Below are positions 53,136-64,000 of a DNA stretch of 64,000 nucleotides, piece by piece (within the stretch, counting starts at the first letter, position 1; each line of letters opens with the position of its first letter). Under the pieces are notes generated by a model. It worked only from the letters and a program-made list of their open reading frames with translations, was not told the origin of the DNA and ran no database searches. Made by a program: the position numbers and the translations under genes. Location of the stretch: the NCBI GenBank assembly GCA_963556145.1, contig OY744462.1, forward strand, positions 8,308,001 through 8,372,000. Direction: 5' to 3'. This DNA is from Hygrocybe punicea. Its lineage: Eukaryota; Basidiomycota; Agaricomycetes; Agaricales; Hygrophoraceae.

Positions 53136-53880
53136 ATGACCAGTGATGTATTCTGGTATTCTCAACAATCATTTGTATTACCATTTTCTTCAACCAGATG
53201 CATGAGCAACTTGAGGGTTCTTTTTGAAACACTTCTGACTCCTGTACTCAGCTTGACTAAAGTTTTAATTGCAACAAGAACAACAATATCTCTTTACTTC
53301 AAGAGTGCTGGAAGTGCCAGAAACAACTTGAACAGGAGACTTGTGTCAGGGTCCATTGCTACCCTGTGTTCATATGCCTCTCAATCATGCTCATTTGGAT
53401 TGTTGGGCCTCAGCAATGATGGGTTGTCTTGCATGGGATTGATGAGATTGATGGAAGCTGATATTGATTGTCTTGTATCTCAAAAAGGTGAAGAGTGTGC
53501 GACTCTCCTGAATCACAAACTCTTCAACAAGGCTCAAACACAGCTATCACCCATTTTACAGTGTTGCCTTGATACTCAGAAAGTAAATTCTGCCTCTATT
53601 CATGTTTACAATTGACTCCATTGAGAATTTAATACCTAGTCAAATTACCAGTTTGTCAATTTATGAGATATCCACTATCTATTTACAACAGAGAGGAATT
53701 GTTTATTTTGGAAAGGGACATTTTACCGCTTGTATATTCATTGGCGGTTTTGTGTGGTTTCATGGTAGATCAACAGGATCAATTTGTATTAATGATGGAG
53801 ATATAGATGATTTTTCAAATATCAATTTACTGTCACAGAATGGTAACAATGCTGTTCTGTTCATATATGTTCAATCCTAA
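53136..53880 (+). pseudogene. ubiquitin-hydrolase-like C-terminal fragment (tentative)
   Basis: Two overlapping frames (to 53615, and 53602-53880). The second ends IYLQQRGIVYFGKGHFTACI then VWFHGRSTGSICINDGDI and AVLFIYVQS. The order GIVY-G--HFT--I...VWFHG resembles the catalytic-His end of ubiquitin-specific proteases and a family of such fragments I recall from agaricomycetes. The frame change at about 53600 and the lack of the Cys box make it a relic. It starts right beside the Tc1-like element, which may have split it. Confidence 0.4.
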
Positions 53881-55690
53881 TATTCATTGAGTCCCTATCA
53901 CAGCATTATTTTGTATATGATGGGCGGTGAAGATTGCAGGGCCCAAATGCTATTTTGTCATGCTGTGGGAATAATATATGTTTTGAATTTTGAGAATCTT
54001 ACTTTGTGAGTGTGGTCTTGATCTCTGGGCAAGAGGTGTAACATATTGTGGTGGTCTTGCTATGGATTGAATCCTGGTTCTTGGGCACTAACTTTAGATG
54101 TTCCAGTCCTAATTCACAAAAGGTGTGGAAAGCCTATCCCTATCCATATTGAGTTTCAGACAAAGATTGGAACAGTAGACAAATGCTTGAAACATTATTA
54201 AACCAATATTTGAAGGACTACTACAAATGTTTTGAATCACTAGTAAAAATATTTGTGTAGTAAAAAATATTTGTGTAGTATCGCTTTGAATATTTATAGT
54301 ACTACTTCAACCAATAGTAGTAATGGTTCAAAAGATATTTTATTATACACAATATAGTTATAATATGTAGAAAAGTGTGCTCCAGAAATGGCAGATCATC
54401 TACATCATATTCCATGGGGGAATTCTTTCTACAAATTAAGCAGAATCACATTACAGTCATGTCACCACATGCAAAAGCCTATTTGTTGCATGCTGACAAT
54501 GTGACATGAATGTGACAGAAGTGTTAAATTCTAGATAGATATTTGCTTTACTGATTTGGTACTAACAATCTAATTTTTTCAGTGATTTTGCCTGATCAAA
54601 AACCCACACTGAACATAGAATATTATCTTCAGCTGAATGCCACTGGAATTCTACTAGAATACAAAGATGAATGTTAGTTGTGTCCTAGCTAATATATGAC
54701 TCAAATTTATTCTTTTGGTCGAAATTTGGTGGAGCTGAAAACCATCCGGAACTCAAAATTGGTGGACTGTTGTGCCGACAAGATCACATATATTAAGTTT
54801 AATTCTTTGTCTTCATGATTGTCAGGTGGACTTAGAACTATCACTTTATATTCCATTAATATTTTTGCGTGTCTGACACAACGATGTAACTCAGAATGTT
54901 GGAGAGTGTCAATTCATACTTGAATCTTACCCAAGCTTAGAGTTTGAAGCATAGCCTTGCCACACGAATGTCAAGCAAAAATTCAAAAGACCAGTCACAT
55001 TTTTTGAGCTGAGCTGGTGATCAGATCACCACAATGTCAATGCCAGCACAATGCCAACGCTCCAGCACAATGCCAACTCTCCAGCGCAATGCCAACGTCA
55101 CTCCAGCTCTCTGGCCTCTGCTACATTCACAGAGCTGAGGTTGGACAGTAACTTGTAAAGTATCGATGGCTGAAAACGGGGAGACCGCACTGAGGATCAC
55201 ACTAGGATCACAAAATGTGCCTCCTTCAATCTTTATGATGGTTGCAAAACTATGGGAGCTGCAAAGATGAGATTTCGTCATTGGTTAAAAGGTGAGAACT
55301 TCTTCGGTCCCTCAGATGCCTAGCTGTGGGTCATACAGCAATCAATGAACTTTTCTGTAGATATACGGAATTAATCTCGGATTTGCTATGCTCCAAAGGT
55401 ATGTCTAGCTGTCTTAAATGCTTCTGTCGACGCATAACAAACATCTTACCAAATTCCAGAAGGAGATGCTTGCTCGGCTCGCCAAGTCAGATCATGAGAG
55501 AATGATACCCACCAAGCCTGTTTGGATGATATTGATTTCCCTCCCAGGATTCTGTCGATACTGTCTGATTCTCAGCAATAATGCATAGAAACATTTATCT
55601 ACCTTGCTCCCCGTGCCATCCCCCGTTCCCCCCTCCACTCCATTCCTTCTGCCGGCCCCCTCTCTTTGACCTCCTCCCCATTCCACTCCT
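53881..55690. other. AT-rich spacer, no gene seen
   Basis: Very CpG-poor. Small tandem repeats: ATATTTGTGTAGTA at 54245-54280 and a CTCCAGC(A/G)CAATGCCAAC unit (three copies) at 55050-55090. No conserved protein segment was found on either strand. Confidence 0.4.
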
Positions 55691-56070
55691 TTCCTTGCCC
55701 TGCTGTCGCCGCCACCCAATTTAGCCACCTATGACATGTTTTACCAGGTCGGTTGTAGTCACAGACGGCACACGTAGATTCGTCCGCCACTGAGTCTAGC
55801 TGCAAGTGATTCGACAGCATGATGTTCGGATACATAGCTGCGACATCCAGATGGTAAATAGGTGACTTGTCCGTTCACTTGGGATTATCACAGATCAACT
55901 CCAGAGAGACTGAATTTCAGCGCTGAAATTCCTCTCTCTGGTCGACACCATAAAAGATTCCTTGTCGTTTTGTTACTGGAGAAGTTCCTTTGAAGATTTG
56001 ATAATCCTTTGTAAGTACAGTTTCAGGGCAGAACAATTTATTTCAGCTTACTATATTTGATCTATACAAA

Positions 56071-56458
56071 TGAATCTAGTCATGCTAGTTCCACGTACCA
56101 CCACTGGTTCTTCATCCACAGTCACCTCCTCTTCATCCGCCATTAACACATTGAAGGGAAAGGGTAAAGAGAAGCCTATGAAGAAGGGTCCCATGATGAA
56201 TCCAACACAGGCAATGACGCCAAAATAAGTTGTTCAGATGGTGCCTTCGTGCACTTATTGATCCAGACTTTATAGGCCGAGTTCGAAAAGGTCTGGCAGG
56301 AGCTTGATGACACCATGAAACAGGTATGATTACTTTACAGTTTTGATTGTTTGAAACTAATGAGTACATTGGGTAGTACTACAATGACAAGAGCAAGAAG
56401 ATGGAGCAAGACATCAAGGCAGTGAAGGCGGCGGCGGTGGCACGAGTAGCAGCATCCT
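56071..56458 (+). other. inserted block with a short exon-like frame
   Basis: Inside the Pol2 relic. ATG at 56071 opens a Ser/Thr-rich then Lys-rich peptide (TLKGKGKEKPMKKG) to a TAA at about 56227. Downstream an exon-like AEFEKVWQELDDTMKQ (56277-56323) has a GT...TAG intron leading to YYNDKSKKMEQDIKAVKAAA and a stop. Not recognised; possibly debris of another gene. Confidence 0.3.
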
Positions 56459-57779
56459 GAGCAGTGGTAACGAGAACCGGAATGGGTATGGGAATGAGAA
56501 CTGGAATGGAATGGGGAGCAGGAGCAGGGTAGGGGGTCTGAGCATATTGTACTATACCACATTGTTTTGCAAATGAAATACTATTGTTTTTGAAAGGATA
56601 ACATTCAAGAAAATATGCTATTGTTGCAAATATATTTTTCAAATATGCTTATCAGAAATAAAAGTATTTTGCACTATCTTAATGTATAGACTTTTCACTG
56701 GGAAATTTCAGCCCTCATCTCATCATAGTCAGTGACATTTTCCAAGGAGGTCCGAAATTCCTCAACAATGCAAAACATCAAGGTTATGCCGAGATCATCA
56801 ATTAACATCAAGAATGGGTGAGAAGTAAGACAACTTCCAGATGCAGGAAACAAACCTGTTGTACAGTGGCTGGTTTTATCTTGAAGTCAGTAGGAATATC
56901 ACTCCAGAACATGCCAGCTTCCACATGACTGCCAACATATGTCTTGGAAGTTAATAAATGACCGTCATACATGTTCCCATGGGTTTCATTGTGTCTATGT
57001 GGCATGATGATCTGGCCTCGATAGGCTTCAACCTAATTAAGTACAGTATGTTTCAATTTTAGAATAGATATATTGAAATTACACAAATCATACCATCAGA
57101 AGTGTTTCGCACAGTGTTCCACTTCCACCTCCACTTCATCAGGATTCAAAGGGATGATGTTCATCAGCAAAACCCGGTTCCACTACCAAGCCATATATAG
57201 CAATTCCATAGATGTCATAGCACCCATAGCAGCCAAAGTGAAGTCTTATAATTTACAGCACTATCTAGCTTTGCACACTCCTATGAATTACTACATAGTT
57301 TGGCTGGCCTCTATAGAGTACTTTATAGATGGCCCAGAATGTACCAGAATCCCTGCCATACCACTGCTGGTTCATTGGTACTTTCTCACATTCAACAATG
57401 TTGAAAACTCAAAATGGTATAGATTTGTATAGCAACAACAGATACTATAGAGCGCTGAAACAGTAACAACCTTCCACCTAATCCAATCATGACCCACTCA
57501 CACTCCTTGGCACCTTCAATCTCAAGCCATACCCAGGGTATCGGCAAATCCTGCCCCATACCAGTCCTGCATGACCCCTAACTGACGATTGTTCTCCAGC
57601 TTGACATCCTGACCACCAAGGACACTGGTCCTATGCAGTCATCATTGTTTGCCTTGTTCTCATTGTCCCTGTTGTTGTCCCCATTGTGGCATCATCATCC
57701 TCGTTGGCCTTGTGGGTGTAGCTAGAATTTTGTTAGTACAAAAAATCAATGAAATGTTTTAAAAGAATCACCAACACAG

Positions 57780-58880
57780 TGGCGCTTGCAGCATACCTTC
57801 TTTTCTTTCCAAAGAGCTTGGCGGGTTTGAAGAATGATGTAGCGAGCAGCTGTGCAGCGGTCGGACCTGCAGCAGAGAACAAGGCAATTTGGGTCAAAAC
57901 AGTAACAAGGACGGAGAGAACACACACCGTTTGCTTGGGTCCTTGTTCAAGCAGCCCTCCATGATTTCCTTGAAGGTGTGAGAGTACTTGTACAGCCCAG
58001 CATGGCGCTCTAGTGTCAGTGGCTCATCTTGCATGCTTGAGGGATGGATCAGTCAAGTTACTGAAAAAAGTGGTGAGGAGCAATACATGAACATCTTTAA
58101 AAGGACTTTTTGCGGGGGATCACAAGATCCTGGGGGGCAGCCATGAGTAAGTTCGAGTGCGGTTATGCCAAATGACCAGATGTCAGCAGAGGCATTGTAC
58201 TGGTGGCCTTGGATGAGTTAAGGAGCCATCCAGCATGGCTATGTATTACAATATATCAGTATTACAAGTAGGTGGGGAGAGATGCACAGACCGTTCCAAT
58301 GAAGGATTTGCGTTTTCCAAAGTTCAGGCAGGTGGGGAGCTTGACAACTGGATCAAAGCTGACTGTGTGTTTCATGGGGTGGTGATGGTCATTGTCATCT
58401 GCGAGGTTAGCTGCAATGCCAAGGTCGCTGAGGAGAGCGGTGCCATTGTCATCGATGAGCATGTTGGCTGCCTTGATGTCACGGTGGATGAAGCCATTGA
58501 TGTGCAGGTAGCTGTGGGGACATGAGTGTGGCACAAGAACAGCAGATGGACCTAACATACTTGAGGCCTTCAAGGGCCTGCTTAAGCAGACCAACACTCG
58601 ACACCTTGACTACTTTGAAGTGCACACCTGGAATATCACCTTTGGCTTTTCTGCAGTGACCAAAACCAGAGATAAGGACTTTGTCATTCTCATCAACAAA
58701 GTTCAGGCAACTGCCGCTGCACACCCCTGCTGTGTCCGGCGCTTGGGGGTGTTGCTGGTGCTGGAGAAGAGGGGGCCCCTTACCTGTTATTTGCCATTGT
58801 TGCTGTGGCTGTCCCCTTGGTGTTAGCCTATGTGAGCAAGAGCTGCGGTGGGGGGAACCAGTTGATCGCAAAATAAGTGA
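57780..58880 (-). pseudogene. OSR1/Ste20-type protein kinase relic
   Basis: Ser/Thr kinase pieces in order: [16 protein letters not shown] (58690), [11 protein letters not shown] (58590), the catalytic loop [20 protein letters not shown] (58490-58430), LLSDLGIAANLADD with the DLG form of the activation motif, GKRKSFIGT (58310), CWMAP followed by a stop, [19 protein letters not shown] (58190), TLERHAGLYKYSHTFKEIME (57990) and AAQLLATSFFK (57850). GRAPRSRDPP of relatives reads [10 protein letters not shown], consistent with CpG deamination. Introns are recognisable, but frameshifts and the stop at the APE motif make it dead. It sits within the Pol2 relic in the same orientation. Confidence 0.85.
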
Positions 58881-60453
58881 ACTGTGCCAAACATGAACAA
58901 AGATAGGACTTAGAGAATTTCATGAACTCGAATGTGAGATGTATTTAACCGAGGTTTTTGGAGACCTGTGTAGTATCAGCTCAATTTTTAGAGGAATATG
59001 TAGTGGGCACACAGAGCTGCATATTGCTATCAAGTGTTACATAATCAAGGGTTTGCTATGGCTGCTATGAATTTGCCACGCCTACTATGGAATTTGGGCA
59101 AATGCTATGGCCCAAACCGGGTTTTGCTGATGTTGAACAATGAGAAGATGAACAGATGAACATATTTCATGTAGAGGTCAACAGCATTAGAAACAGAATA
59201 CTGCACAAGGATCTGAGGCTGCTCAACTGCATATCTGCAAGGTGGTTAATTTATCCCTCTGCATCAGTTAAGTGTCCATACTCACAGAGTCATGAGCTCA
59301 GGGTCAAGCTTGATGGGATTGGAGCCAAGTTTCATGATGGTCACTGCTTTTAGACCTTGGCTTCCCTGAGGCAAGTAGGAATTGTGTTTGATCCAACTAA
59401 AGCAATTCATGTGAACACACATTTTACTTTTGTATTTGTCTTCCAAGTCCTTTGCAAACCCCATTTCCAGGAACATGTCAATGTCATTGGTCTTGGCATG
59501 AGCAAAAAGGAAAGGGAAATCAAAAAAATCACCGTTAAATGTGGCCATCACAGTCAGCTTCACAAATATGTGAGGAAAATCAAGCAGCCTTGGAGCATTT
59601 AGCAAGCCAGACAGGGAAGACTCACCTCATCCAAAGGACCTTCGTAACCCTCCTTGGGGGTATATTCAAAATCCTCAATGTCCTCACTCACAATGTCATG
59701 ATTCATGATCAGATAACCTTGCCTGTCAACCATGTATGAAATCATCAATGATGACCTGGTTGATTTCCTGATTAGGGAACTTCAAAGGGGCCTTGGTGGT
59801 TTCAATATTGAATGCCATTACAACAGGATCTGCATGCTTGACACATTCAGCAATGTGCTTGAATGTTGGCTGGCCAGCAGTAAAGGTGACAGTATACCAT
59901 AAGCCAATGTGGATATCGATGTCAATGGTGACAAAGGAATATGACAATGATGCATTCTTGTGGGTCCATATTGCAAGCTGTTATCCCTTTTCATGACCAT
60001 CCTTCCTCTGCTTCCCATTCTTTGTGGCTCAATGTGGGGCCAGTGGCAGCAGCACTGACGGCTTCAGCATATACATTGATTGCATCCCGCTTAGCACTAT
60101 TGGTGGACTATATCACGTCACACAGTAAGGAGATCTGAAACATTTTGGAAAGAGGGTTAGAGGAAGAGACAGCAGTAGGCTAATTGCTGCTAATTGCCAC
60201 AATGTATTGGCATTAATACAAGTTCAACTCACAGTCACCCAAATTATAACCATTCTTTGTCAAAGCTTTATTCATTACAGAATATATGTTTTCGTTTCTT
60301 GGACGAAGAGGTGGCAGTGGCCCATTAGATGGTTAGGGAGCTTAAGGTCTTCTTTCTGTTCACGAATGATACACCCGTCATATTTTTCCTTCAACCATTC
60401 CTTGACCATGGCTCCCACTCCAGTCTTCACAACATGTCATTGTAATCCCAAGA

Positions 60454-60620
60454 CTAGTGTTGCCGCGGCTCGGCTAACCGCGAGCGGACTTTAAAAACCG
60501 CGGCTTATCTCCAAAATGGCCAGGCTACACTGCCCAATTGGAAGCCCCGACTTCGGCCGAGTCAGCTGCCGAGGTCGGCTTGAACCATTTTTAATATTTT
60601 AAATTCCGCTTTTATGCCTA
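60454..60620 (+). mobile_element. hAT-like terminus without partner
   Basis: TAGTGTTGCCGCGGCTCGGC at 60455, followed by GCGGCT/AGCCGA-rich subterminal sequence, resembles the ends of the two complete hAT elements but with a different subterminal motif. No matching 3' terminus or target duplication was found within a few kb, so it is a truncated or solo end abutting the Pol2 relic. Confidence 0.5.
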
Positions 60621-60786
60621 ACCTGCACATTGTGATGCGCTTCGCCACTAAAAAGTCCATAATCAAGATGTGGAGTTCATACAAATCCAACTGCCAACGA
60701 AGATGACTACAAATGGGTACGCCTACAGGCTACTGTACAGAAAGGAAGATGGGGTATGCAGTGTCCAAATCATATATAGCAACTAT

Positions 60787-61840
60787 TCAGAGGAGTTTAG
60801 AGCCGGCTGGAGGTGAAGGTGAAATGCTGTTCTGAGAGCGTAACCTGTACATAACTTGTTGTTAATCCAGTGAATATATATGTGTTGGTACTTACCTCAT
60901 ACAGTGTTTGAGGGTGGGATGTTTGCATTTGCGCTTAGGAGTGCTATCCCGAAGTTCCGTCCTGCTCAATGGTGTGGAGATTGAGCCACCAGCAACATCC
61001 CAATCAAATGCTGGATTACTCTGGAACCCTGCCTGTGATAAGAGATTGTTGAAAAGGTTGCGAAAGTGATTATAATCAGGTTTTTCGTCAAAAGCGAGTG
61101 AGTGACTTTGTTCAAGAAAAGTATGAAACTCCACTGGGAGCGACTGGTATAAGTCATGTGTTGTGATTCCTCGTTTGCTTTCGAGAATGCCCTGCCCCAG
61201 GCCCTGCCATGGCAAACATCCACGAAGAAAGTATATCAGAATGTAAGCGAGAGACTCTAGATCGTCCCGCCTTCCAAGCTTCAAGCCCAAGTGACTATTA
61301 ATGGATGCGAAGTTAGCGGTTCCGATGAGGCCAAGACCCTTGTTAAACGGAATGTGCAGGTGCGTATTGGGATCCCTGAACTCATTTGATAGCCCAAAAT
61401 TGATGAGGTGCACCAGGTTGGCATGCTTGCCAACACCCATAACGATGTTACTAGGCTTGAGATCGCGATGAACGAAGTTGCGAGTATGGATGTATTGCAG
61501 GCGACAGAGCTGGACACGGAAGATATCAACCAATCAAGTATGACCTTGGAAGTCAATTTACTTACCAACTGATCAGCCAGGAGCAGAACAGTTTTCAACG
61601 TGAACCGAAAATGGCATTGAACAAAGAGGTCCTCGAGGGATGGGCCAAGGAGATCAACCACCATCACATCGAAGCCACCTTCCATGCCAAACCAATGGAC
61701 ACAAGGGATACCAATTCCTCTGCTAAGCCTCTTGTAGACGTGAAACTCGTGGTCTAGAGTGCGATCCTTTCCATCCAGTGGCTCGAGTTTAACGGCAAAG
61801 TCTTCCCCTGAAAAAATGTTGCGCGCATGGTATATTTCAT
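60787..61840 (-). CDS. casein-kinase-1-like protein with altered DFG motif
   Basis: Exons 61840-61566, 61509-60896 and 60844-60787 join in frame. Motifs: IYHARNIFSGEDFAVKLEPL (ATP Lys), VDLLGPSLEDLF, YIHTRNFVHRDLKPSNIVMG (catalytic loop), HLINFGLSNEF where DFG is NFG, FNKGLGLIGTANFASINSHLG, RRDDLESLAYILIYFLRG and LPWQGL, as in CK1. The C-terminus is short and basic (LRSQNSISPSPPAGSKLL). An upstream exon (LAGRYTLHGIVASG, about 61940-61900) carries the Gly-loop region, but its splice to 61840 does not keep frame in any way I found. The D-to-N change (GAT to AAT at a CpG) would remove Mg binding, so this is a pseudokinase or an early pseudogene. Agaricomycetes do carry divergent CK1 paralogs, so expression is possible. 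Confidence 0.75.
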
Positions 61841-61959
61841 CTGTTTACCCAGGCTTGTGAGTAAATTATGAAGAGAGTTAGTTGGACCTATGGGTGGACC
61901 CGGAAGCAACTATTCCGTGCAACGTATATCTACCGGCTAATTGAACAAGTTTCATGAAG

Positions 61960-62989
61960 ATTGTACTATTTCACAGTGGGGACAATCAGAGTATGTACGC
62001 ACAGAATATTAGACATTACTCACCATACAAAAGAGAGAAGTTGATGATACACGAAAACGAACCCAGTTCAAGTTGGACGTTTAACTCCGCAGGGTTCACA
62101 TGCAATTATCACGTGCCAATGTCAATCGTATTAAGTGAAACATATTACTATTAAGGCTTCTAGTCACTGCACTTTCTGTCTTCAGTATCCAGCTTCTTTG
62201 TTTTTGACTGGGCTGAAATAATATCAAGTACACGACTTACCCTGCGACCCTGATCACCCTTTCCCTTTTAACCATTCACAATGAACTGCAATAGAGTGGG
62301 CACGGTGGGCTCGTGCAAGCAGGGAGTGGCCATACATGAAGCGGTGGTGGTCTGTTGGCCTGCGGTAAGAGCAGTTGCCATGTTAAGAGTGTGTTGATGG
62401 GGATTGTTAGGTCAAGGTTAATAAGTCGAGGGCGGAGGTGCATACTGCCTCCAATGACTCACTGAAGCGTTGAGCGGTCGATCAGGTACGCAGCTAAGCA
62501 CTCTTTCCAATGACTCGAAGGCCCATTGAATCGGGCTGGTGAGCCGTGTTGTTGGGTCCGCGTCATAGATTGAGTGTCAAGTTGAGAAATTTTCTCAATC
62601 GCAGTGGCAGATCCACCTGAAATTTGAGTTAGAAGAGGACGATGATGACCTCAGGAACCATCAGTCGGTCATCAACGTTGTCAACAGTGGAGACACACCG
62701 TTTTCGTAGTATGTAGAATCGCATCAATTTTGTCCTAGTCTTCGCATGACCGTTTCTACGTCCACAAGTAAATTTGAAGCACCTTATGCAAATAATTGAT
62801 AACAGAGTAGGTAGCAGGAAAGGGGGAGTAGGCCATGGAGAAAGGGGAATGTTACAGGAAAGTTCGAGTGAAAAATATAATTAAAAATGTCCAAGTTCCA
62901 TCCTGTATCTCCTAAAAGTCGTTAGAGGTTGAACGGGTGGTCTAAACAATGGTACTCACCACCGTTGAGGATGTTTGGATGGCTACAAG
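61960..62989. other. no gene seen
   Basis: Mixed-composition spacer. Short frames only; no family motif on either strand. It may include the promoter of the CK1-like gene. Confidence 0.4.
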
Positions 62990-63283
62990 TCAAGCGGATC
63001 CTCCGCTTGTCAAAACCCTGTAGAACATACTGTATATTGTGAGGTTTTCACAACTAAGGAAAACGGAGACAGAGAGATTCACTTACCGAGCAAGGAAACC
63101 CACGAAAATAGCAATGTAAACCACCAAAACACACTTCCAAATGTTTACGTTCAGCTGATTGTAATCACGGTTGCGGCGAAGGGCGTAGTGGTGGTGGTGG
63201 AGGTGAACTTCGCCGTTCACATTGTATATATCAATCTGAGCATTGCCAATGTTGTTGGTGGTGTACGAGACGTCTCTGGGCAT
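62990..63283 (-). CDS. small single-pass membrane protein (74 aa)
   Basis: Exon 1 (63283-63087) and exon 2 (63017-62990) join in frame across a 69-bp intron (GTAAGT...TTCTACAG). The product MPRDVSYTTNNIGNAQIDIYN... has a His-rich patch (HLHHHHY), a basic segment (ALRRNRDY) and a C-terminal hydrophobic helix (NIWKCVLVVYIAIFVGFLA) followed by a short tail, so it is probably tail-anchored or type II. No family is recognised. Clean splice signals and a coherent topology support a real gene. Confidence 0.5.
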
Positions 63284-64000
63284 GAGGTGGTGGTGTGTGA
63301 GTAATGGAATGTGAGGAGGATAAAGTGCGAGAATAAAGTGCAAGGACAAGCGCGTCCTAAAGTCACGCGTCCAAAAAGGCAAGTACTTGGATAAGACCTG
63401 AAAACACTCGTTTACGAGTGAAAATAATTTACACAGACACGGTAAAAAAAGAACTCATCTTATTAGACATCCCATCATACTGATTTTCCGCACTTGGCCG
63501 CCAAGGATAGGTATCCCTGGTGTATTGTAGCATAAACAGTCTCTTTGAAGCCGAAACAAGCAAACACGATTCCTACCTCCACATCTTCCGCCGCCACCAC
63601 CACCACACGTTCCTTCCACCCAGTTCCGATGCTTATAATTTGCCAACATACCTTCTTCAGATCGAGTACACATATGATAACATGTATACTCGATTTTATC
63701 ACCTTCCAATGAAAGACTATCTTGAAATAGTCCCGTTCACAAAGAGTCGCTCTTAGAAAATGAAGTGATTAAGCTATAACTTGAAACAGCAGTAAAATAA
63801 ATTATCATCCTCTGGCTTTCCTGGTGAACACAGAGAAAAATGATAATGTACCTGTGAACTTCGGTCCTCATCAGCACCATGCCATTTGTGGTCAACTTCG
63901 CATCAGCATCGTTCCCATACTTGGCGCCCCGGTTCTTCTGTCATCATAGATGTTACTTGTCACCAGGTGTTGGCTTTGTTGTATGCACTGGCTTCATTGG
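63284..64000. other. no gene seen at window end
   Basis: Upstream region of the small membrane-protein gene and AT-rich sequence with short frames on both strands; none is supported. (GGTGGTGGC)-type low complexity occurs at 63590-63610. Confidence 0.4.

Larger units (their letters stand above)
55700..60430 (-). pseudogene. POL2: DNA polymerase epsilon catalytic subunit (Pol2) relic, interrupted
   Basis: Pol2 is the leading-strand replicative polymerase. Pieces appear in Pol2 order on the minus strand: EDLKLPNHLMGH (60350), SAKRDAINVYAEAVSAAAAT (60100), IGLWYTVTFTAGQPTFKHI and [14 protein letters not shown] (59900-59760), the exonuclease segment [19 protein letters not shown]...[14 protein letters not shown] (59540-59310), NIIPLNPDEV (57160), [20 protein letters not shown] (57005), IDDLGITLMFCIVEEF (56790), and [13 protein letters not shown]...[13 protein letters not shown] (55850-55740). 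The exonuclease I motif FDIE reads FNIE, losing a catalytic Asp. Stops, frameshifts and two inserted blocks (about 59280-57200, holding a kinase relic, and 56690-55870) break it. The 5' end stops beside a hAT-like terminus at 60454. Confidence 0.95.

Noticed and set aside
1..64000. tRNA or rRNA genes
   Set aside because: No stretch combining A-box, B-box and a cloverleaf was found by eye, and no rRNA-like sequence; a tRNAscan-SE and Rfam search would be needed to exclude them.

Overview
The window looks like repeat-rich, gene-poor nuclear DNA of a mushroom-forming basidiomycete (Agaricomycetes). The evidence is the dense GT-AG introns of 43-63 bp, the element families present (DIRS-like tyrosine-recombinase retroelement, Tad-like LINE, Ulp1-MULE, hAT, Tc1-like) and fragments of fungal genes (SUI3, CAC2, SEC66, POL2, septin). 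Species cannot be told from the sequence. Many coding remnants differ from their families by C-to-T or G-to-A changes at CpG sites, as expected of a methylated, silenced compartment.

Layout. 1-4.3 kb: a minus-strand coiled-coil gene ending in a Zn2Cys6-type cluster, then a 5'-truncated Tad-like LINE. 5-8.4 kb: three relics of conserved genes (eIF2-beta, CAF-1 p60/Cac2, Sec66). 9-17 kb: two small hypothetical genes, a large Ulp1 protease-MULE transposase gene, the 3' end of a second MULE, and a septin relic. 17.5-30.7 kb: two arrays of one 45-bp palindrome-bearing minisatellite in inverted orientation, with matching outer flanks; between them lie an intact DIRS-like element (gag, RT-RNase H, tyrosine recombinase) and a GC-rich gene pair arranged head to head around a ~1 kb palindrome. 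31-45 kb: two non-autonomous hAT elements with perfect 8-bp target duplications, a decayed transposase-like gene, a short direct-repeat pair, a decayed Spt5/KOW-like gene, a long foldback, and Arb1-like relics, one split by a hAT element. 47-49.5 kb: a divergent pair, a PD-(D/E)XK-nuclease-like gene and a second lineage-specific gene. 49.5-53.1 kb: a Tc1-like transposon with ~185-bp terminal inverted repeats that holds two genes, a DD34E transposase (+, one nonsense codon) and an intact five-part accessory gene (-). 55.7-62 kb: a DNA polymerase epsilon relic invaded by an OSR1/Ste20-type kinase relic, then a CK1-like kinase gene with a mutated DFG motif. 63 kb: a small membrane-protein gene.

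The strongest candidates for something undescribed are the two-gene Tc1-like transposon, a dispersed ~53-bp palindrome family (seven copies, CCTCGCGA...ATCAATTGAT...TCGCGAGG), and the inverted minisatellites enclosing an intact recombinase-bearing retroelement. All calls come from reading the sequence; no database search was possible.
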